64,000 nucleotides of DNA from positions 1-64,000 of the forward strand of contig NZ_JBDIVF010000001.1 of assembly GCF_039631355.1 (NCBI RefSeq). The letters are read 5' to 3'. The notes under the pieces are model-generated. The model saw only the letters and a list, made by a program, of their open reading frames with translations. It searched no databases and was not told the DNA's origin. Positions 36,501 through 45,088 of the stretch are shown here, piece by piece. The DNA comes from Uliginosibacterium paludis. Lineage in GTDB: Bacteria > Pseudomonadota > Gammaproteobacteria > Burkholderiales > Rhodocyclaceae. Both the position numbers and the translations under genes were made by a program. Within the stretch, counting starts at the first letter, position 1; every line of letters begins with the position of its first letter.

Positions 36501-37230
36501 TACGGCTCATACTGGCCCCCAATCCTCCGCCCGCAGAATCATAGGCAAGCGTCTGATAGACCGCAGACATGGCAACACCGTTTGTATCCGAACCGGTGCT
36601 GCTTCCATACGTACCTGTCGTAACACTTGTCACCTGCGGGGAGAAGGTTACACGCGAATCTGCGGCGGCATAAAAAGCCATGTGCAGGCTTCCACTTGGA
36701 TAATTCGGTGGCTGCACCCCGTTGATGTTCGGCGTGGTGATTTGAGACCCGCCGCCCCCTTGAAAAGCCCCCCCGCAGGAACTCGTATTCGCGCTGCCGC
36801 AGTCCGCCACAACAGCGCCCCGGAGCGCATAAATGACACCAGTTCCCGCAATGGTGAGGTTGTCGAAAATCGACGAAGCAACTGTCCGCGTCCACGTGTA
36901 GCTGGGGCTCGCGGCACTCGACAAATTAAGGTAGTAAAGGTATTGCGTCATACCGCTTGATGACGTCGAAGCTTTGGATATCAACGTCCAACCAGACGGT
37001 GCGGAAAAAGTGCCGGCATCCGACGCCAGAACAATCTGCGCCACGAGCACGTCCCCCCCCACAGTGCCGGAGGGAGGGCTGACCTCGAGCGAATGCGCAT
37101 GCCACCAAACCGCATAGGAAGCTCTTGTAACGCTCGCAACTGCGCCACTTGTGACACCGATATCTGCCCGAACCACAACGGGAAACAGGGCGGAAAGTGC
37201 GGCCAGACAGAATGCAAGAAAGAGCTTCAT
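33553..37230 (-). CDS. mshQ: MSHA biogenesis protein MshQ, large lectin-like exoprotein
   Basis: A 1225-residue secreted protein with a signal peptide (about 1-22). The N-terminal part has 'WWHAHSLEVSPPSGTVGGDVLVAQIVLAS', a repeating beta-domain of large surface proteins. An L-type lectin/concanavalin-like domain follows (about 270-530, 'LGLGLDEFGNFSN'), then a long C-terminal DUF6701-type region with paired cysteines. MshQ proteins end msh pilin clusters and may sit at the pilus tip or aid assembly. It overlaps mshP by 4 bp. Whether the lectin-like part binds sugars is not known. Confidence 0.85.
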   Translation of the reverse strand: MKLFLAFCLAALSALFPVVVRADIGVTSGAVASVTRASYAVWWHAHSLEVSPPSGTVGGDVLVAQIVLASDAGTFSAPSGWTLISKASTSSSGMTQYLYYLNLSSAASPSYTWTRTVASSIFDNLTIAGTGVIYALRGAVVADCGSANTSSCGGAFQGGGGSQITTPNINGVQPPNYPSGSLHMAFYAAADSRVTFSPQVTSVTTGTYGSSTGSDTNGVAMSAVYQTLAYDSAGGGLGASMSRTAAQIGATFIIKAAPAPTLTCVSDNFNRSSGIGTDWVATKVSGSFTPSIVSNRLRLTEQNTQQSTAVSFQRLFPGAGNYLQFTFKYYAYKSNGSTTNPADGIAVILSDASYTPQPGGFGGSLGYSPKASSSLAGFAGGWLGLGLDEFGNFSNRNDSGPCSPGLTCATSRVMQSVSVRGSSPNYYWIRGTGSLATTDSSTAAVSNSTGHLYRVTVDSRSSGKAMLTVERDTSGTGNSYATIIPSTDLLTYSGQASIPDNFILSLTGSTGDYTNIHEIDDLNVCAQSMNPMADQIDHFRLAVTDTPLTCTPANVQVTACMDATCSKTYSGSITATLTPTGWVGGDTRSFNSGDKLSLSKTTAGSYTLGVSGSTPTVKPFSSTLCSIAGSAYSSNCSLSFSDAGLLYTVPAQTSGVDSADITITAAKTDDVTKACVPAFTGTRAVKFWSSYVSPASGTMALAVNGTNVATSSSGTSLNLTFDANAQAKLKVNYPDAGQISLNARYDGSTATADSGLVMTGSSTFAVKPYALCVDSSASGWAACSATPAAMADPAACAKWAVAGSAFNLRVTGKAATSGQTDACKMNTTPNYIQSGIVLSSTVIAPSGGQNGDLSVKTTNITSGGTATVSTTLSEVGMFTLSATPPASAYFGLTVPAGSNRFGRFVPAGFNVSGTLTNRYQQSCSVAPSYTYLGEALKMVPSISAVNLAGGITQNYMGNYARLALSPVSGAGANGLAFGAQSGTTLLNSRLSATCVTCGSFANGSATASVALTVGRDASGAVDGPFSNAQIGLSLTDPDGVTVLNPDYRWSLSGSPDAKLLGSTVLNFGRMRVENAYGTSLVSLPVPAYVQIWNGTSFVKQTDDSCTKLVVPATISMNTGTTTALFCGGGVGLYGTLNGVAATMNAQVAGQSVALASGDARLVLGKPASGSSGYVDLVLNVPDYLKYNWDSASACSGVAPHDDNPRARIRFGARRNSSVIYQREVF

Positions 37231-37673
37231 TGCTCAGACGCCACGATCAGTTGCCGCTCCACATAGTCACTGCCCTGCAGTTCGGCTGCGCTGCTCGAAG
37301 GGCAGCTGGCGCCGCTGGTCGAGCAGGCGGTCGAGGTGATCTGCCAGACCACTCGTGCCTGGCCGGCATCATTGAATTGGTATTGAGTACAGGCCCAGGT
37401 GACCTTGAGCCCGTTGAGTCCCGGCATTGAGGTCAGCGTCCCGCCCGGGCAGATCCCGTTGATGCGAACAGCATAGAGACCCGCTTCGATGCCGGCGCGC
37501 GCCGCCTGCAGTGCGCGCGCGCCCTGGATGTCCTGCCCGGCGGCAGTGTTGGCAGCCGCCGTCACCTGGGCGATGAAGGCGCCGAGGGCTGCCATGATCA
37601 CGATCAGGAAGATCGCCGTCGGCAGCACGAAGCCGCGCGCGGCCTCAGGGCGTATTGTCGATCTGGATCGCAT
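37227..37673 (-). CDS. mshP: Pilin-like protein MshP
   Basis: A 148-residue protein with an N-terminal 'RGFVLPTAIFLIVIMAALGAF' segment, a pilin-type processing site (G|F) without the usual Glu at +5, followed by 'ALQAARAGIEAGLYAV', as in PilX/MshP minor pseudopilins. The start overlaps the mshO end by 29 bp; no better start is seen. Probably a minor component priming pilus assembly. Confidence 0.82.
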   Translation of the reverse strand: MRSRSTIRPEAARGFVLPTAIFLIVIMAALGAFIAQVTAAANTAAGQDIQGARALQAARAGIEAGLYAVRINGICPGGTLTSMPGLNGLKVTWACTQYQFNDAGQARVVWQITSTACSTSGASCPSSSAAELQGSDYVERQLIVASEQ

Positions 37674-38451
37674 GGCTGAAAGTCACTTTTTCGTCATTCG
37701 CCGCAAGCTGAAGGGTCAGGATCAGGAGCCCGTTCTGGTCGATGGCGGACTGCTGGTAATCCACATTGCAGGCGCTCACGCCGCTTGCCAGAACGGCGCT
37801 CGTCGCCCCCGATGGCAGTGCGATCGGCTGCGCGCTCTGGCGGGTGTAATTCCACGCCCGGACCAGCGAGCCGCCACTCGTACAGATGTAGCTCACCGGC
37901 TTGCCGATGAGCTGGAAACGCTTGCCTGGCGAACCGTAGCTGAAGGTCTTCGCTGCTGAAAACAGCAGGCGGTCGGTGCCGATGGAAGCCAGCGCGGCCA
38001 CATTGCCACCAGCATAGGCATCCAGCCCGGAGCCGCCCAGGTTGTAGATCACCACTTCGGTTCCGGCCGGAACCGCGCTCAGCGCCGGTGCGGGGCCGGC
38101 AAAGGAGAGCGCGCTATTGCCGGCGACCGTATCCAGCGGCAAGGCGCCACAGTCGCTGGCCTCGCAGTAACGCCCACCCGCCAGCACCGGCAGATATTCG
38201 ATGCACCAGCTGCTGCCGCTTTTCGTGACCCGCACGCTGTTGGGCAAGGCAGCGCGGATGTCACGCGCCATGCGTCGCAGCGCGGAGTCGGCTGCATCGG
38301 CCAGCGCCACCCGGCGGGTCGCATCCATCAGCCCTTCCATCGGCCGGCGGATGAACAGCGCGACCACCGCGACCAGGATGCCGGTGATCGTCATGACCAC
38401 CACCATCTCGATCAGCGTGAAGCCCTGTGCGCGATCAGAGGCGCGGCGCAT
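37645..38451 (-). CDS. mshO: Minor pilin MshO
   Basis: A 268-residue protein with a prepilin leader and processing site 'QGFTLIEMVVVMTITGILVA'. The C-terminal globular part has several cysteines ('WCIEYLPVLAGGRYCEASDCG'). It resembles PilW/GspJ-type minor pilins and sits in the conserved C-D-O-P-Q order of MSHA loci. It overlaps mshD by 17 bp. Confidence 0.88.
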   Translation of the reverse strand: MRRASDRAQGFTLIEMVVVMTITGILVAVVALFIRRPMEGLMDATRRVALADAADSALRRMARDIRAALPNSVRVTKSGSSWCIEYLPVLAGGRYCEASDCGALPLDTVAGNSALSFAGPAPALSAVPAGTEVVIYNLGGSGLDAYAGGNVAALASIGTDRLLFSAAKTFSYGSPGKRFQLIGKPVSYICTSGGSLVRAWNYTRQSAQPIALPSGATSAVLASGVSACNVDYQQSAIDQNGLLILTLQLAANDEKVTFSHAIQIDNTP

Positions 38452-39007
38452 TGCGGCTCCGGTACCCAGTCAGCGTGATGACATTGCCATCCGGCGCAGT
38501 CACGCTCACATCGATGCGCAGCGCGGCGGTGTTATCCGCCAGCCCGAGCGCACTGCCGGCCTGGCTGACGGCAACAGCAGCCTTGTAGCCCGCCAGACCG
38601 CTGATGAGCGATCCATCCACCGGATTCAGAATGCCGCTGTTCATCGCGAAACCGTTGTAGTCCCCCACATTGTCATAAGGCGTCAGCTGGCTGTAGCGGC
38701 TCTCGCCCGCCGTCGCAGCAAGGCCTTGTGGTGTGCTGCAGTCCGCCGCGCTGTTGGCGGTCATGACCTTGTCGTCATCCGGATCGCACCAGGTGAAGGG
38801 CTTGCTGCGGATTTCTTCGAGCAGCGATTCGGCGATCGCCACCTGCTGCTTGAGCAGCATCGGATTCACGCTGTGGCGGGTGGAAAGATTCATCACCCCA
38901 AGAATGCCGGCGATGCCGATGCTCACCACCACGATGAAGACCACCAGCTCGATCAGCGTCAGCCCGCGCTGCCGTGTGCCCCGAAGCGGACGGCGCTCAA
39001 TGCACAT
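38435..39007 (-). CDS. mshD: Minor pilin MshD
   Basis: A 190-residue prepilin: 'RGLTLIELVVFIVVVSIGIAGILG' after a basic 14-residue leader, then 'QQVAIAESLLEEIRSKPFTWCDPDDD', as in MshD/PilV minor pilins. It overlaps mshC by 11 bp. Confidence 0.88.
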   Translation of the reverse strand: MCIERRPLRGTRQRGLTLIELVVFIVVVSIGIAGILGVMNLSTRHSVNPMLLKQQVAIAESLLEEIRSKPFTWCDPDDDKVMTANSAADCSTPQGLAATAGESRYSQLTPYDNVGDYNGFAMNSGILNPVDGSLISGLAGYKAAVAVSQAGSALGLADNTAALRIDVSVTAPDGNVITLTGYRSRNAPRL

Positions 39008-39482
39008 AGCCCGTCTCCGCCTCGACCACGACGCTCTGACTCACGCCACCACCGCTGATGGCAATGCTCTGTTGCGCACTGGGCCTGCCCAGCGCATCGA
39101 AACTGAAGGCCGCATTGGCCACGCTCACACCGCTTCGTGCGGTGAGCGTGTAGGCCTGGCCGCTGGAAGGGTCCAGCAGCGCCGGTGTGCAGCTGCCGCC
39201 GAAACTCGTCGAGACCTTCAGCGACAGGCTGCCGCCGGAAAGCGACACACAGACCGTGCGCCGCTTCGCAATCGCGGACTTCTGCGCAAAACGCAGCGCT
39301 TCACGGACCGATTCCGAATAGCCGAAGACATCGAAACCGGTCCGGTCCATGAAGCGTGGCACGGCCACCGCCGCCAGGATGCCGACCACCACCATCGTGG
39401 CGACGAGTTCTGGCAGGGTGAAACCAGCCTGTCGCTGGGCAGCCCTTGCACTCAAGGCCTCAAATGATGCGTCAGGCTGCAT
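38997..39482 (-). CDS. mshC: Minor pilin MshC
   Basis: A 161-residue prepilin with a leader of about 19 residues and 'AGFTLPELVATMVVVGILAAVAVPRF'. A Pro replaces Ile before the conserved Glu+5. The globular part is GspH/FimT-like ('LRFAQKSAIAKRRTVCVSLS'). It starts 33 bp after mshA. Confidence 0.87.
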   Translation of the reverse strand: MQPDASFEALSARAAQRQAGFTLPELVATMVVVGILAAVAVPRFMDRTGFDVFGYSESVREALRFAQKSAIAKRRTVCVSLSGGSLSLKVSTSFGGSCTPALLDPSSGQAYTLTARSGVSVANAAFSFDALGRPSAQQSIAISGGGVSQSVVVEAETGYVH

Positions 39483-39515
39483 GCCTCGCTCTGAAGCCTC
39501 ACTGAACAGTACGGC

Positions 39516-39986
39516 TTACTGACAGTTGGCTTCGGTCAGATTGGTCGTCGTGACAACCGGTGGAACTCCGGTACCAGCGGAATCAGCGATCGTGAAGTAA
39601 CAGGTTGACTTGTCCTTGTCAGTAATCGTTCCTGCCGTTGTCGTAACAAAATTTGAATCGAGGCCCGCAATATTCTTTGTGCTTTGGAACGCCGTTGTCT
39701 TCGGATAGCCGTTCACCATGTCGGTAAATACGTCCAGAGAACCGCCCTCGTAAGAAATAGTGGTCCCAGCCGCGGTCGCGGTCGGAGAACCCGCAGCCAG
39801 CCACTTTGCATGGATCAGGGTGATCGAAGATTGCACTGCCGCAACCGCACCATTCATTTTTGCAAGGCGCGCTTGGCCGGTCATGTTCACAAACTTCGGC
39901 AGCGCGACGGCAGCCATGATGCCGAGGATCACCATCACCACGACGAGTTCAATCAGGGTAAAACCGTTCTGCTTTTTCATGAGCAT
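39516..39986 (-). CDS. mshA: Major pilin MshA
   Basis: A 156-residue (or 154 from the second Met) prepilin: 'MKKQNG|FTLIELVVVMVILGIMAAVALPKFVNMTG', with a short basic leader, Glu+5 and a conserved N-terminal helix. The C-terminal disulfide cysteines are in 'STCYFTIAD' and the final 'NCQ'. AGGAG is 4 bp before the first ATG and 10 bp before the second, so either may be used. It is polymerised into the pilus shaft by MshE/MshG after cleavage by a prepilin peptidase encoded elsewhere. Its DNA is visibly less GC-rich than the neighbouring genes. Confidence 0.93.
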   Translation of the reverse strand: MLMKKQNGFTLIELVVVMVILGIMAAVALPKFVNMTGQARLAKMNGAVAAVQSSITLIHAKWLAAGSPTATAAGTTISYEGGSLDVFTDMVNGYPKTTAFQSTKNIAGLDSNFVTTTAGTITDKDKSTCYFTIADSAGTGVPPVVTTTNLTEANCQ

Positions 39987-40018
39987 CGCTCTCCTAGTAG
40001 GTACAAATCATCGGACCA

Positions 40019-40504
40019 TCAAAACCAGCGGTAGGGCGTCAGCAGGCGGAGTTCCGGTTCTGCCTGCCCTGCCTTCATTTCGATCCGCCACGCCAGTCGC
40101 TTATCGTCCTCCCCTGTTTCGAGCTTGAGGTGACGGAGACGAACGGGGCGGTAAATCAGTTCCCGGCTGGCCGTGTCAAACAGCCAGCGCCCGGATTTTG
40201 TCAATTTTAACAAATCAAGCAAATAATTGGACGGCAGATGTGGTGGATCTGCATCAACCCAACGCAGCGGATCGCTGCCGGCGAGCGTGCTCATGGGTTC
40301 ACTCGCGAGCATGCGGCGCGCCTTCTCCAGCCGCAGCCCGCTGCGAAGGTGGGTCACGGTCAGCTCCATGGCGGCCCGCTCCGCTTGCTCCAGCACGGAA
40401 CTGATCCGCTCGATCAGCACGCCCAGCACCAGCCCCGCCACCACGATCACGACGCAGACTTCAAACAACGGCAGGCCGAGGCGGCCAGAGCGCCCGCTCG
40501 CCAT
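40019..40504 (-). CDS. mshF: MSHA biogenesis protein MshF
   Basis: A 161-residue protein starting at the ATG that overlaps the mshG stop. 'RSGRLGLPLFEVCVVIVVAGLVLGVLIERISSVLEQAERAAM' gives a pilin-like hydrophobic N-terminus with a pseudo-processing site, then a helical and beta C-terminal part ending 'LRLLTPYRWF'. Position after mshG matches mshF in known loci. A longer frame reading into mshG is not used. Confidence 0.75.
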   Translation of the reverse strand: MASGRSGRLGLPLFEVCVVIVVAGLVLGVLIERISSVLEQAERAAMELTVTHLRSGLRLEKARRMLASEPMSTLAGSDPLRWVDADPPHLPSNYLLDLLKLTKSGRWLFDTASRELIYRPVRLRHLKLETGEDDKRLAWRIEMKAGQAEPELRLLTPYRWF

Positions 40505-41724
40505 CAATGCTTGCCCAGCATGGCCGAACTCAGATCCCAGATCGGCAGGAAGATGCCCAGCGCCAGCACCAGCACCATGGCGCCGAGGCACACGATCAGG
40601 ATCGGCTCGATGCGGGCAGAGAGCGTTTCGATCTCGTAATCGACCTCGCGCTCATACATGCCGGCGACTTCCATCAGCAGATCATCGATGGAACCGGATT
40701 CTTCGCCCACCGCGATCATCTGCAGCACGACCGGCGTGAAAATGCGGGAGGCCGCCGCGACGCGAAGGATGCTCTCGCCGCGCTCCACGCCCGTCCGCAT
40801 GGCATCGATCCGGGCTGAAATGAAAGTGTTGTCGACCACCTGCGAGACGACCGCAAAGGCCTGCAGCACCGGCAGACCGCTGGAGAGCGTGAGCGAGAAG
40901 CTGCGGGCAAAGCGGGCAAGCGTGGCCTTGCGGATCGTGCTGCCGACAATGGGCAAACCCAGCTTGTAGCGGTCCCACCACATGCGGCCGCCCGCGCTGG
41001 CGAGCAGACTGCGGATACCCAGCACCAGGGCCACCGCAATGAGCAGCACCATCCACCAGTAATTGACGAAGAAGTCTGACACGGTGATGAGCACCCGCGT
41101 CATCAGCGGCAACTGGGCATTGAAGGACTTGAAGACGCGGGCGAAAGCCGGGATCACCAGCCAGTTGATGACGCACATCGCCGCGGTGAGCGCGATCACG
41201 ACAAAGGTCGGATAACGCATGGCGGACTTGATGCGGGTGCGCATCTCCTTCTCGAAACGCATGTGACCGAAGAGCGTCATGAAGATGCGATCAAGCTGGC
41301 CGGTCGCCTCCCCGACCCTCACCATCTGGATGTAGAAGTTGCCGAAAGCGCCGGTCTCCGCGAGTGCCGCGGAAAACTCCCGGCCCGCGTCCAGACTGTC
41401 CCGCAGGCGACCGATGACATCCGAAAATGCCGGATTGGTCGCGGATTCACGCAGCCCGGCGAGCGCCTGCAGGATGGGCACGCCAGCCTTGAGCAAGGTG
41501 TGCATCTGTCGGCTGAAAAACATGATGTCTTCATCGCTGACCGGCCGGCCACGACGCGACAGCACGCGCAGCACATTGCCGCCCGAGTGGTCCGGCGAGA
41601 GATCGACAGGGGTGATGCCGCGCGAGAGCAGGATGTCGGCCGCAGCGGAATCGTCTGCCGCGTCGATGATGCCCTGCACCAGACCGCCCTGGGAATCCCG
41701 TCCGCGATAGGCATATTTCTTCAT
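40504..41724 (-). CDS. mshG: MSHA platform protein MshG (PilC/GspF family)
   Basis: A 406-residue polytopic inner-membrane protein with two GspF domains (about 70-195 and 273-395). Motifs include 'FFSRQMHTLLKAGVPILQAL' and 'FARSFSLTLSSGLPVLQAF', with three membrane helices near 170-190, 215-240 and 375-395. It is the rotary platform on which MshE acts to add pilin subunits. It starts 8 bp after mshE. Confidence 0.93.
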   Translation of the reverse strand: MKKYAYRGRDSQGGLVQGIIDAADDSAAADILLSRGITPVDLSPDHSGGNVLRVLSRRGRPVSDEDIMFFSRQMHTLLKAGVPILQALAGLRESATNPAFSDVIGRLRDSLDAGREFSAALAETGAFGNFYIQMVRVGEATGQLDRIFMTLFGHMRFEKEMRTRIKSAMRYPTFVVIALTAAMCVINWLVIPAFARVFKSFNAQLPLMTRVLITVSDFFVNYWWMVLLIAVALVLGIRSLLASAGGRMWWDRYKLGLPIVGSTIRKATLARFARSFSLTLSSGLPVLQAFAVVSQVVDNTFISARIDAMRTGVERGESILRVAAASRIFTPVVLQMIAVGEESGSIDDLLMEVAGMYEREVDYEIETLSARIEPILIVCLGAMVLVLALGIFLPIWDLSSAMLGKH

Positions 41725-41732
41725 CGCCGGCC

Positions 41733-43439
41733 TCAGTCGTCGTCGATCTGGGTCGAGGTGCGCATAGCTTCATGCACCGTCGTTTCACCCGCCAGCACGC
41801 GTGCCACGGCGTGGGAGCGCATGGTGCGGCCAGCGATCTGGCGCCGTGCCAGCCGCATGAAGTCGGCCACCTGGTTGCGGTTGAGCGCATCAACCAATGC
41901 CGGCGTCATCTCAAGCATCTCGTAGATGGCCTCACGTCCGGCAAAGCCCGAGCCGTTGCAATGCGAGCAACCCTTGCCGCGCCAGAGCGTGGGCAGCGCG
42001 GCCTCGTCGCCGATTTCCTGACGCAGCCAGGCGATCTCGCTGGCGTCCGGCAGATATTCTTCGCGGCAGGCGCCGCAGATCACGCGCAGCAGGCGCTGAG
42101 CGATCACGCCGAGCAAGGTGCTGGCCAGCATGTATTGCGGCACGCCCATGTCGAGCAGGCGCAGCGGCGTACTCGCGGCATCGTTGGTGTGCAGGGTGGA
42201 GAGCATCAGGTGCCCGGTCATGGCCGCGCGCACACCGATCTGCGCGGTTTCGGAGTCGATCATTTCACCGACCAGCACGATGTCCGGGTCGTGCCGCAGG
42301 GTGGAGCGCAGCACGCGCGCAAAGGAAAGGTCGATCTTGTCATTGACCTGGATCTGGGAGATGCCGGGCAGGCGATATTCGACCGGATCCTCGATGGTGA
42401 TGATCTTGGTATGCGGCGAGTTGCGGGCGGCCAGCGTGGCGTAGAGCGTGGTGGTTTTGCCGCTGCCGGTCGGCCCGGTCACGAGGATCATGCCGAACGA
42501 ATGATGGATCATCTGGCGGTAGGCCGCGAGCATGCTCTCCGGCATGCCGATGCGCGCCAGGTCAAGCAGGCCACCATCCTGCGCCAGCAGACGCAGCACC
42601 ACCGATTCGCCATATTGCGTCGGCATGGTGGAGAGGCGCACGTCGAGCGACTGCTGCTTGATTCGCACATTGAAGCGGCCGTCCTGCGGCAGGCGCTTCT
42701 CGGAGATGTCCAGCCCGCTCATGAGTTTCAGGCGCAGCACCAGCGCCGGGCCGACACGGTTGTCGACTTCGGTCTGCAGATGCAGCTCGCCATCAATGCG
42801 GAAACGGATGCGCAGGCGCAATTCCTGCGGCTCGATGTGGATGTCGGACGCCTTGACCTGGGTCGCGTCCTCGAAGAGCGACTGCAGCAGCTTGACCACC
42901 GGCGCATCCTCGGCACCCGCATCCAGCGCAGCCATGCCGAAGTCGATCTGTGCACTGCCGAGGTCGCGCTGCAACTCGCTGGCCAGCCCGGCGATCTCCT
43001 GGGTACGGCGGTACAGGCGATCGATGGCGGCCAGCAACTGGCCTTCGGCCACCACCGCGAGCGAAACATCGCGCTTCAGGGTGCGCGTGATCTCGTCGTA
43101 GGCGAACACATCTGAAGGATCCGCCATGCCGACCAGAAGCCCGCCAGCCTCATCAGCAAGCACCATGGCGCGAAAGCGGCGAGCCAGTGTTTCAGGCAGC
43201 AGATTGACCACGGCCGGATTGGCCTCGTGGTCACGCAGCTCCACATACGGCATGCCGAGCTGGCGTGCAATCGCGTGTGCGATCAGCTCCTCGGTCACGA
43301 TCTGGCTGTCAACCAGCACCCTGCCCAGCTTGCGACCGCTCTGCTTCTGCTGATCCAGCGCGGCCTCAAGCTGCCCTGAAGAGATCAGGCCCTGTTCGAT
43401 GAGCAGCTGGCCAAGGCGGAATTTCTGGGGTTTAGACAT
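41733..43439 (-). CDS. mshE: MSHA assembly ATPase MshE (PilB/GspE family)
   Basis: A 568-residue ATPase. The start at 43439 ('MSKPQKFRLG') follows GAGGAG; the frame runs further 5' without a ribosome site. The N-terminal GspE_N domain ('LGQLLIEQGLISSGQLEAAL') is of the type that binds cyclic di-GMP in MshE homologues. The C-terminal motor has Walker A 'GPTGSGKTTTLYA', 'TIEDPVEYRLPGISQIQVN', Walker B 'ILVGEM', and a four-cysteine zinc site ('ICGACREEY', 'CSHCNGSG'). A TAAAAT -10-like hexamer lies at 43483-43488, so this may head the msh operon. Confidence 0.94.
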   Translation of the reverse strand: MSKPQKFRLGQLLIEQGLISSGQLEAALDQQKQSGRKLGRVLVDSQIVTEELIAHAIARQLGMPYVELRDHEANPAVVNLLPETLARRFRAMVLADEAGGLLVGMADPSDVFAYDEITRTLKRDVSLAVVAEGQLLAAIDRLYRRTQEIAGLASELQRDLGSAQIDFGMAALDAGAEDAPVVKLLQSLFEDATQVKASDIHIEPQELRLRIRFRIDGELHLQTEVDNRVGPALVLRLKLMSGLDISEKRLPQDGRFNVRIKQQSLDVRLSTMPTQYGESVVLRLLAQDGGLLDLARIGMPESMLAAYRQMIHHSFGMILVTGPTGSGKTTTLYATLAARNSPHTKIITIEDPVEYRLPGISQIQVNDKIDLSFARVLRSTLRHDPDIVLVGEMIDSETAQIGVRAAMTGHLMLSTLHTNDAASTPLRLLDMGVPQYMLASTLLGVIAQRLLRVICGACREEYLPDASEIAWLRQEIGDEAALPTLWRGKGCSHCNGSGFAGREAIYEMLEMTPALVDALNRNQVADFMRLARRQIAGRTMRSHAVARVLAGETTVHEAMRTSTQIDDD

Positions 43440-43558
43440 TGCTCCTCGCGGAAAAGAGTGTCGCCTGTTGCGGCGCCTCCCGATTTTATCGGCATGCCGT
43501 GCATGGAATGCAGGAAAAACCACAGGAATTGTGCGGCATGTCGCCCGGGAACGACATT

Positions 43559-44848
43559 TCAGGGCGTCAGCGACGATTCCTCGTTGCGCAGATAGAACGT
43601 CAGCAGCACCACGACAAGGATCAGTGCCGTGCCTGAATACACCACACCGCCCCACCCACCCTCCGCCCAGAACCAGCCGCCAAGCGAGCCGAGCACGCTG
43701 GAGCCAAGGTAATAGCCCAGCAGATAGAGTGATGAAGCATGCCCCTTGTGCGACTCGGCCAGACGCCCGACCCATGCGCTTGCCACCGAATGCGTGGCGA
43801 AAAATCCGGCAGTCAGCAGCGTGATGCCGCAGATGATGCGTGGCAGTGTCGATGACAGGGTCAGCAACATGCCTGCCAGCATGACGACACTGCCGCCGAG
43901 CGCCACGGCAGCGCGCCCCCAGCGATCCGCCAGCGCCCCCGCCAAGGGAGACGCTGCCATGCCCGAAAGATAGGCCATGAAAATCAACCCGATCTGGGCG
44001 TGGTTCAGGTGCCAGGGCTCTCCGACGAGACGGAAGCCGATGTAGTTGTAGAGCGTCACGAAAACGCCCATTGCCAGAAAACCGATCATGAACAGTGCCG
44101 GCAACTGGGGATGCAACAGATGACGACGCCAGGCCTTCAGATGAAAATCCAGACCCAGCCCGGTACGCCGAACAAAATGCCGGGAAGGTGGCAAGAGCAG
44201 CACGAAGCCCGTCGCCAGCAGAAAACCCGTCAGCGCAACACCTGCCATCGCTTCACGCCAGCCAGCATGTGCGGCCAGAAACCCGATGGCCACCCGACCG
44301 GTCATGCCGCCAAAGGCCGTACCCGCCACATAGAGCCCCATCGCCAGACCCAGGCGCCGGGAGGGCGTTTCTTCTGCCAGATAGGCCATGGCCACGGCAG
44401 GGACTCCGCCCAGAGCCAACCCCTCCAGCGCACGCGCTGCCAGCAGCCAGCCCCAGCCGGGCGACACCGCCGCGAGGAGGTTGAGCAGCGCCGCCAGACA
44501 GATCGAGCAGAACATCAGGCGGCGCCGGCCAATGCTCTCAGACAGCGCGCCGACACACAGGATGGCAAACGCCAGACAGGCAGTACTCAGTGAGAGCGCC
44601 AGCGAACTGCCTGCCGGACTGAGACGGAACTCCGCCGCGAACTCCGGAAGCAAGGGCTGAGTGCAATAGAGCAGCGAAAAGGTCGCAAAACCGGCCATGA
44701 ACAGCGCGACGCTGATACGCACAAAGCGCCCGAAATCAGCGGCATCGGCAGACGGAAAGGGACGAGGTGAAAGAGACATCGGTACAGGCAAGCCTCGGAA
44801 GTCGCGCCGGAGCAGCTCGCCCGACCGCTTCATGATGGCGGCGCGCAC
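43559..44848 (-). CDS. MFS exporter (YnfM-like)
   Basis: Up to 429 residues, with twelve predicted helices. The first helix carries 'ISVALFMAGFATFSLLYCTQPLLPEFAAEF', typical of the YnfM/arabinose-efflux-like branch, and the loop after helix 2 has 'GALSESIGRRRLMF', the MFS motif A. Substrate unknown; drugs or small metabolites are usual for the group. The start is uncertain: 44779 ('MSLSPRPF') is also plausible and neither site has a clear Shine-Dalgarno sequence. It lies upstream of mshE on the same strand but is functionally unrelated. Confidence 0.88.
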   Translation of the reverse strand: MRAAIMKRSGELLRRDFRGLPVPMSLSPRPFPSADAADFGRFVRISVALFMAGFATFSLLYCTQPLLPEFAAEFRLSPAGSSLALSLSTACLAFAILCVGALSESIGRRRLMFCSICLAALLNLLAAVSPGWGWLLAARALEGLALGGVPAVAMAYLAEETPSRRLGLAMGLYVAGTAFGGMTGRVAIGFLAAHAGWREAMAGVALTGFLLATGFVLLLPPSRHFVRRTGLGLDFHLKAWRRHLLHPQLPALFMIGFLAMGVFVTLYNYIGFRLVGEPWHLNHAQIGLIFMAYLSGMAASPLAGALADRWGRAAVALGGSVVMLAGMLLTLSSTLPRIICGITLLTAGFFATHSVASAWVGRLAESHKGHASSLYLLGYYLGSSVLGSLGGWFWAEGGWGGVVYSGTALILVVVLLTFYLRNEESSLTP

Positions 44849-45088
44849 CCAACCCCGCCATCGGGGTCAATCGCAATCCGCAGTGCCAGACGAAAGCCGG
44901 GCCGGCAGCGCGCAAGAAACCCGCTTCCGCTATCCCGGCCTGCATCCCGGCTCCGCCTGCTTCCGCAACGGCAGCTCCCGGGCTGTTCTGCTCGCCCCCA
45001 ACTCCCGCTCGCCGCAGTGCTCTTACCAGACAGGGCACGGCCACCTCAGCAGACCTGGAAAGCAGCAGACTCCGCCTGCATATCCGGC

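Noticed and set aside
41772..43115. 447-codon open frame antisense to mshE
   Set aside because: His/Gln/Arg-rich shadow of the ATPase gene with no ribosome site.
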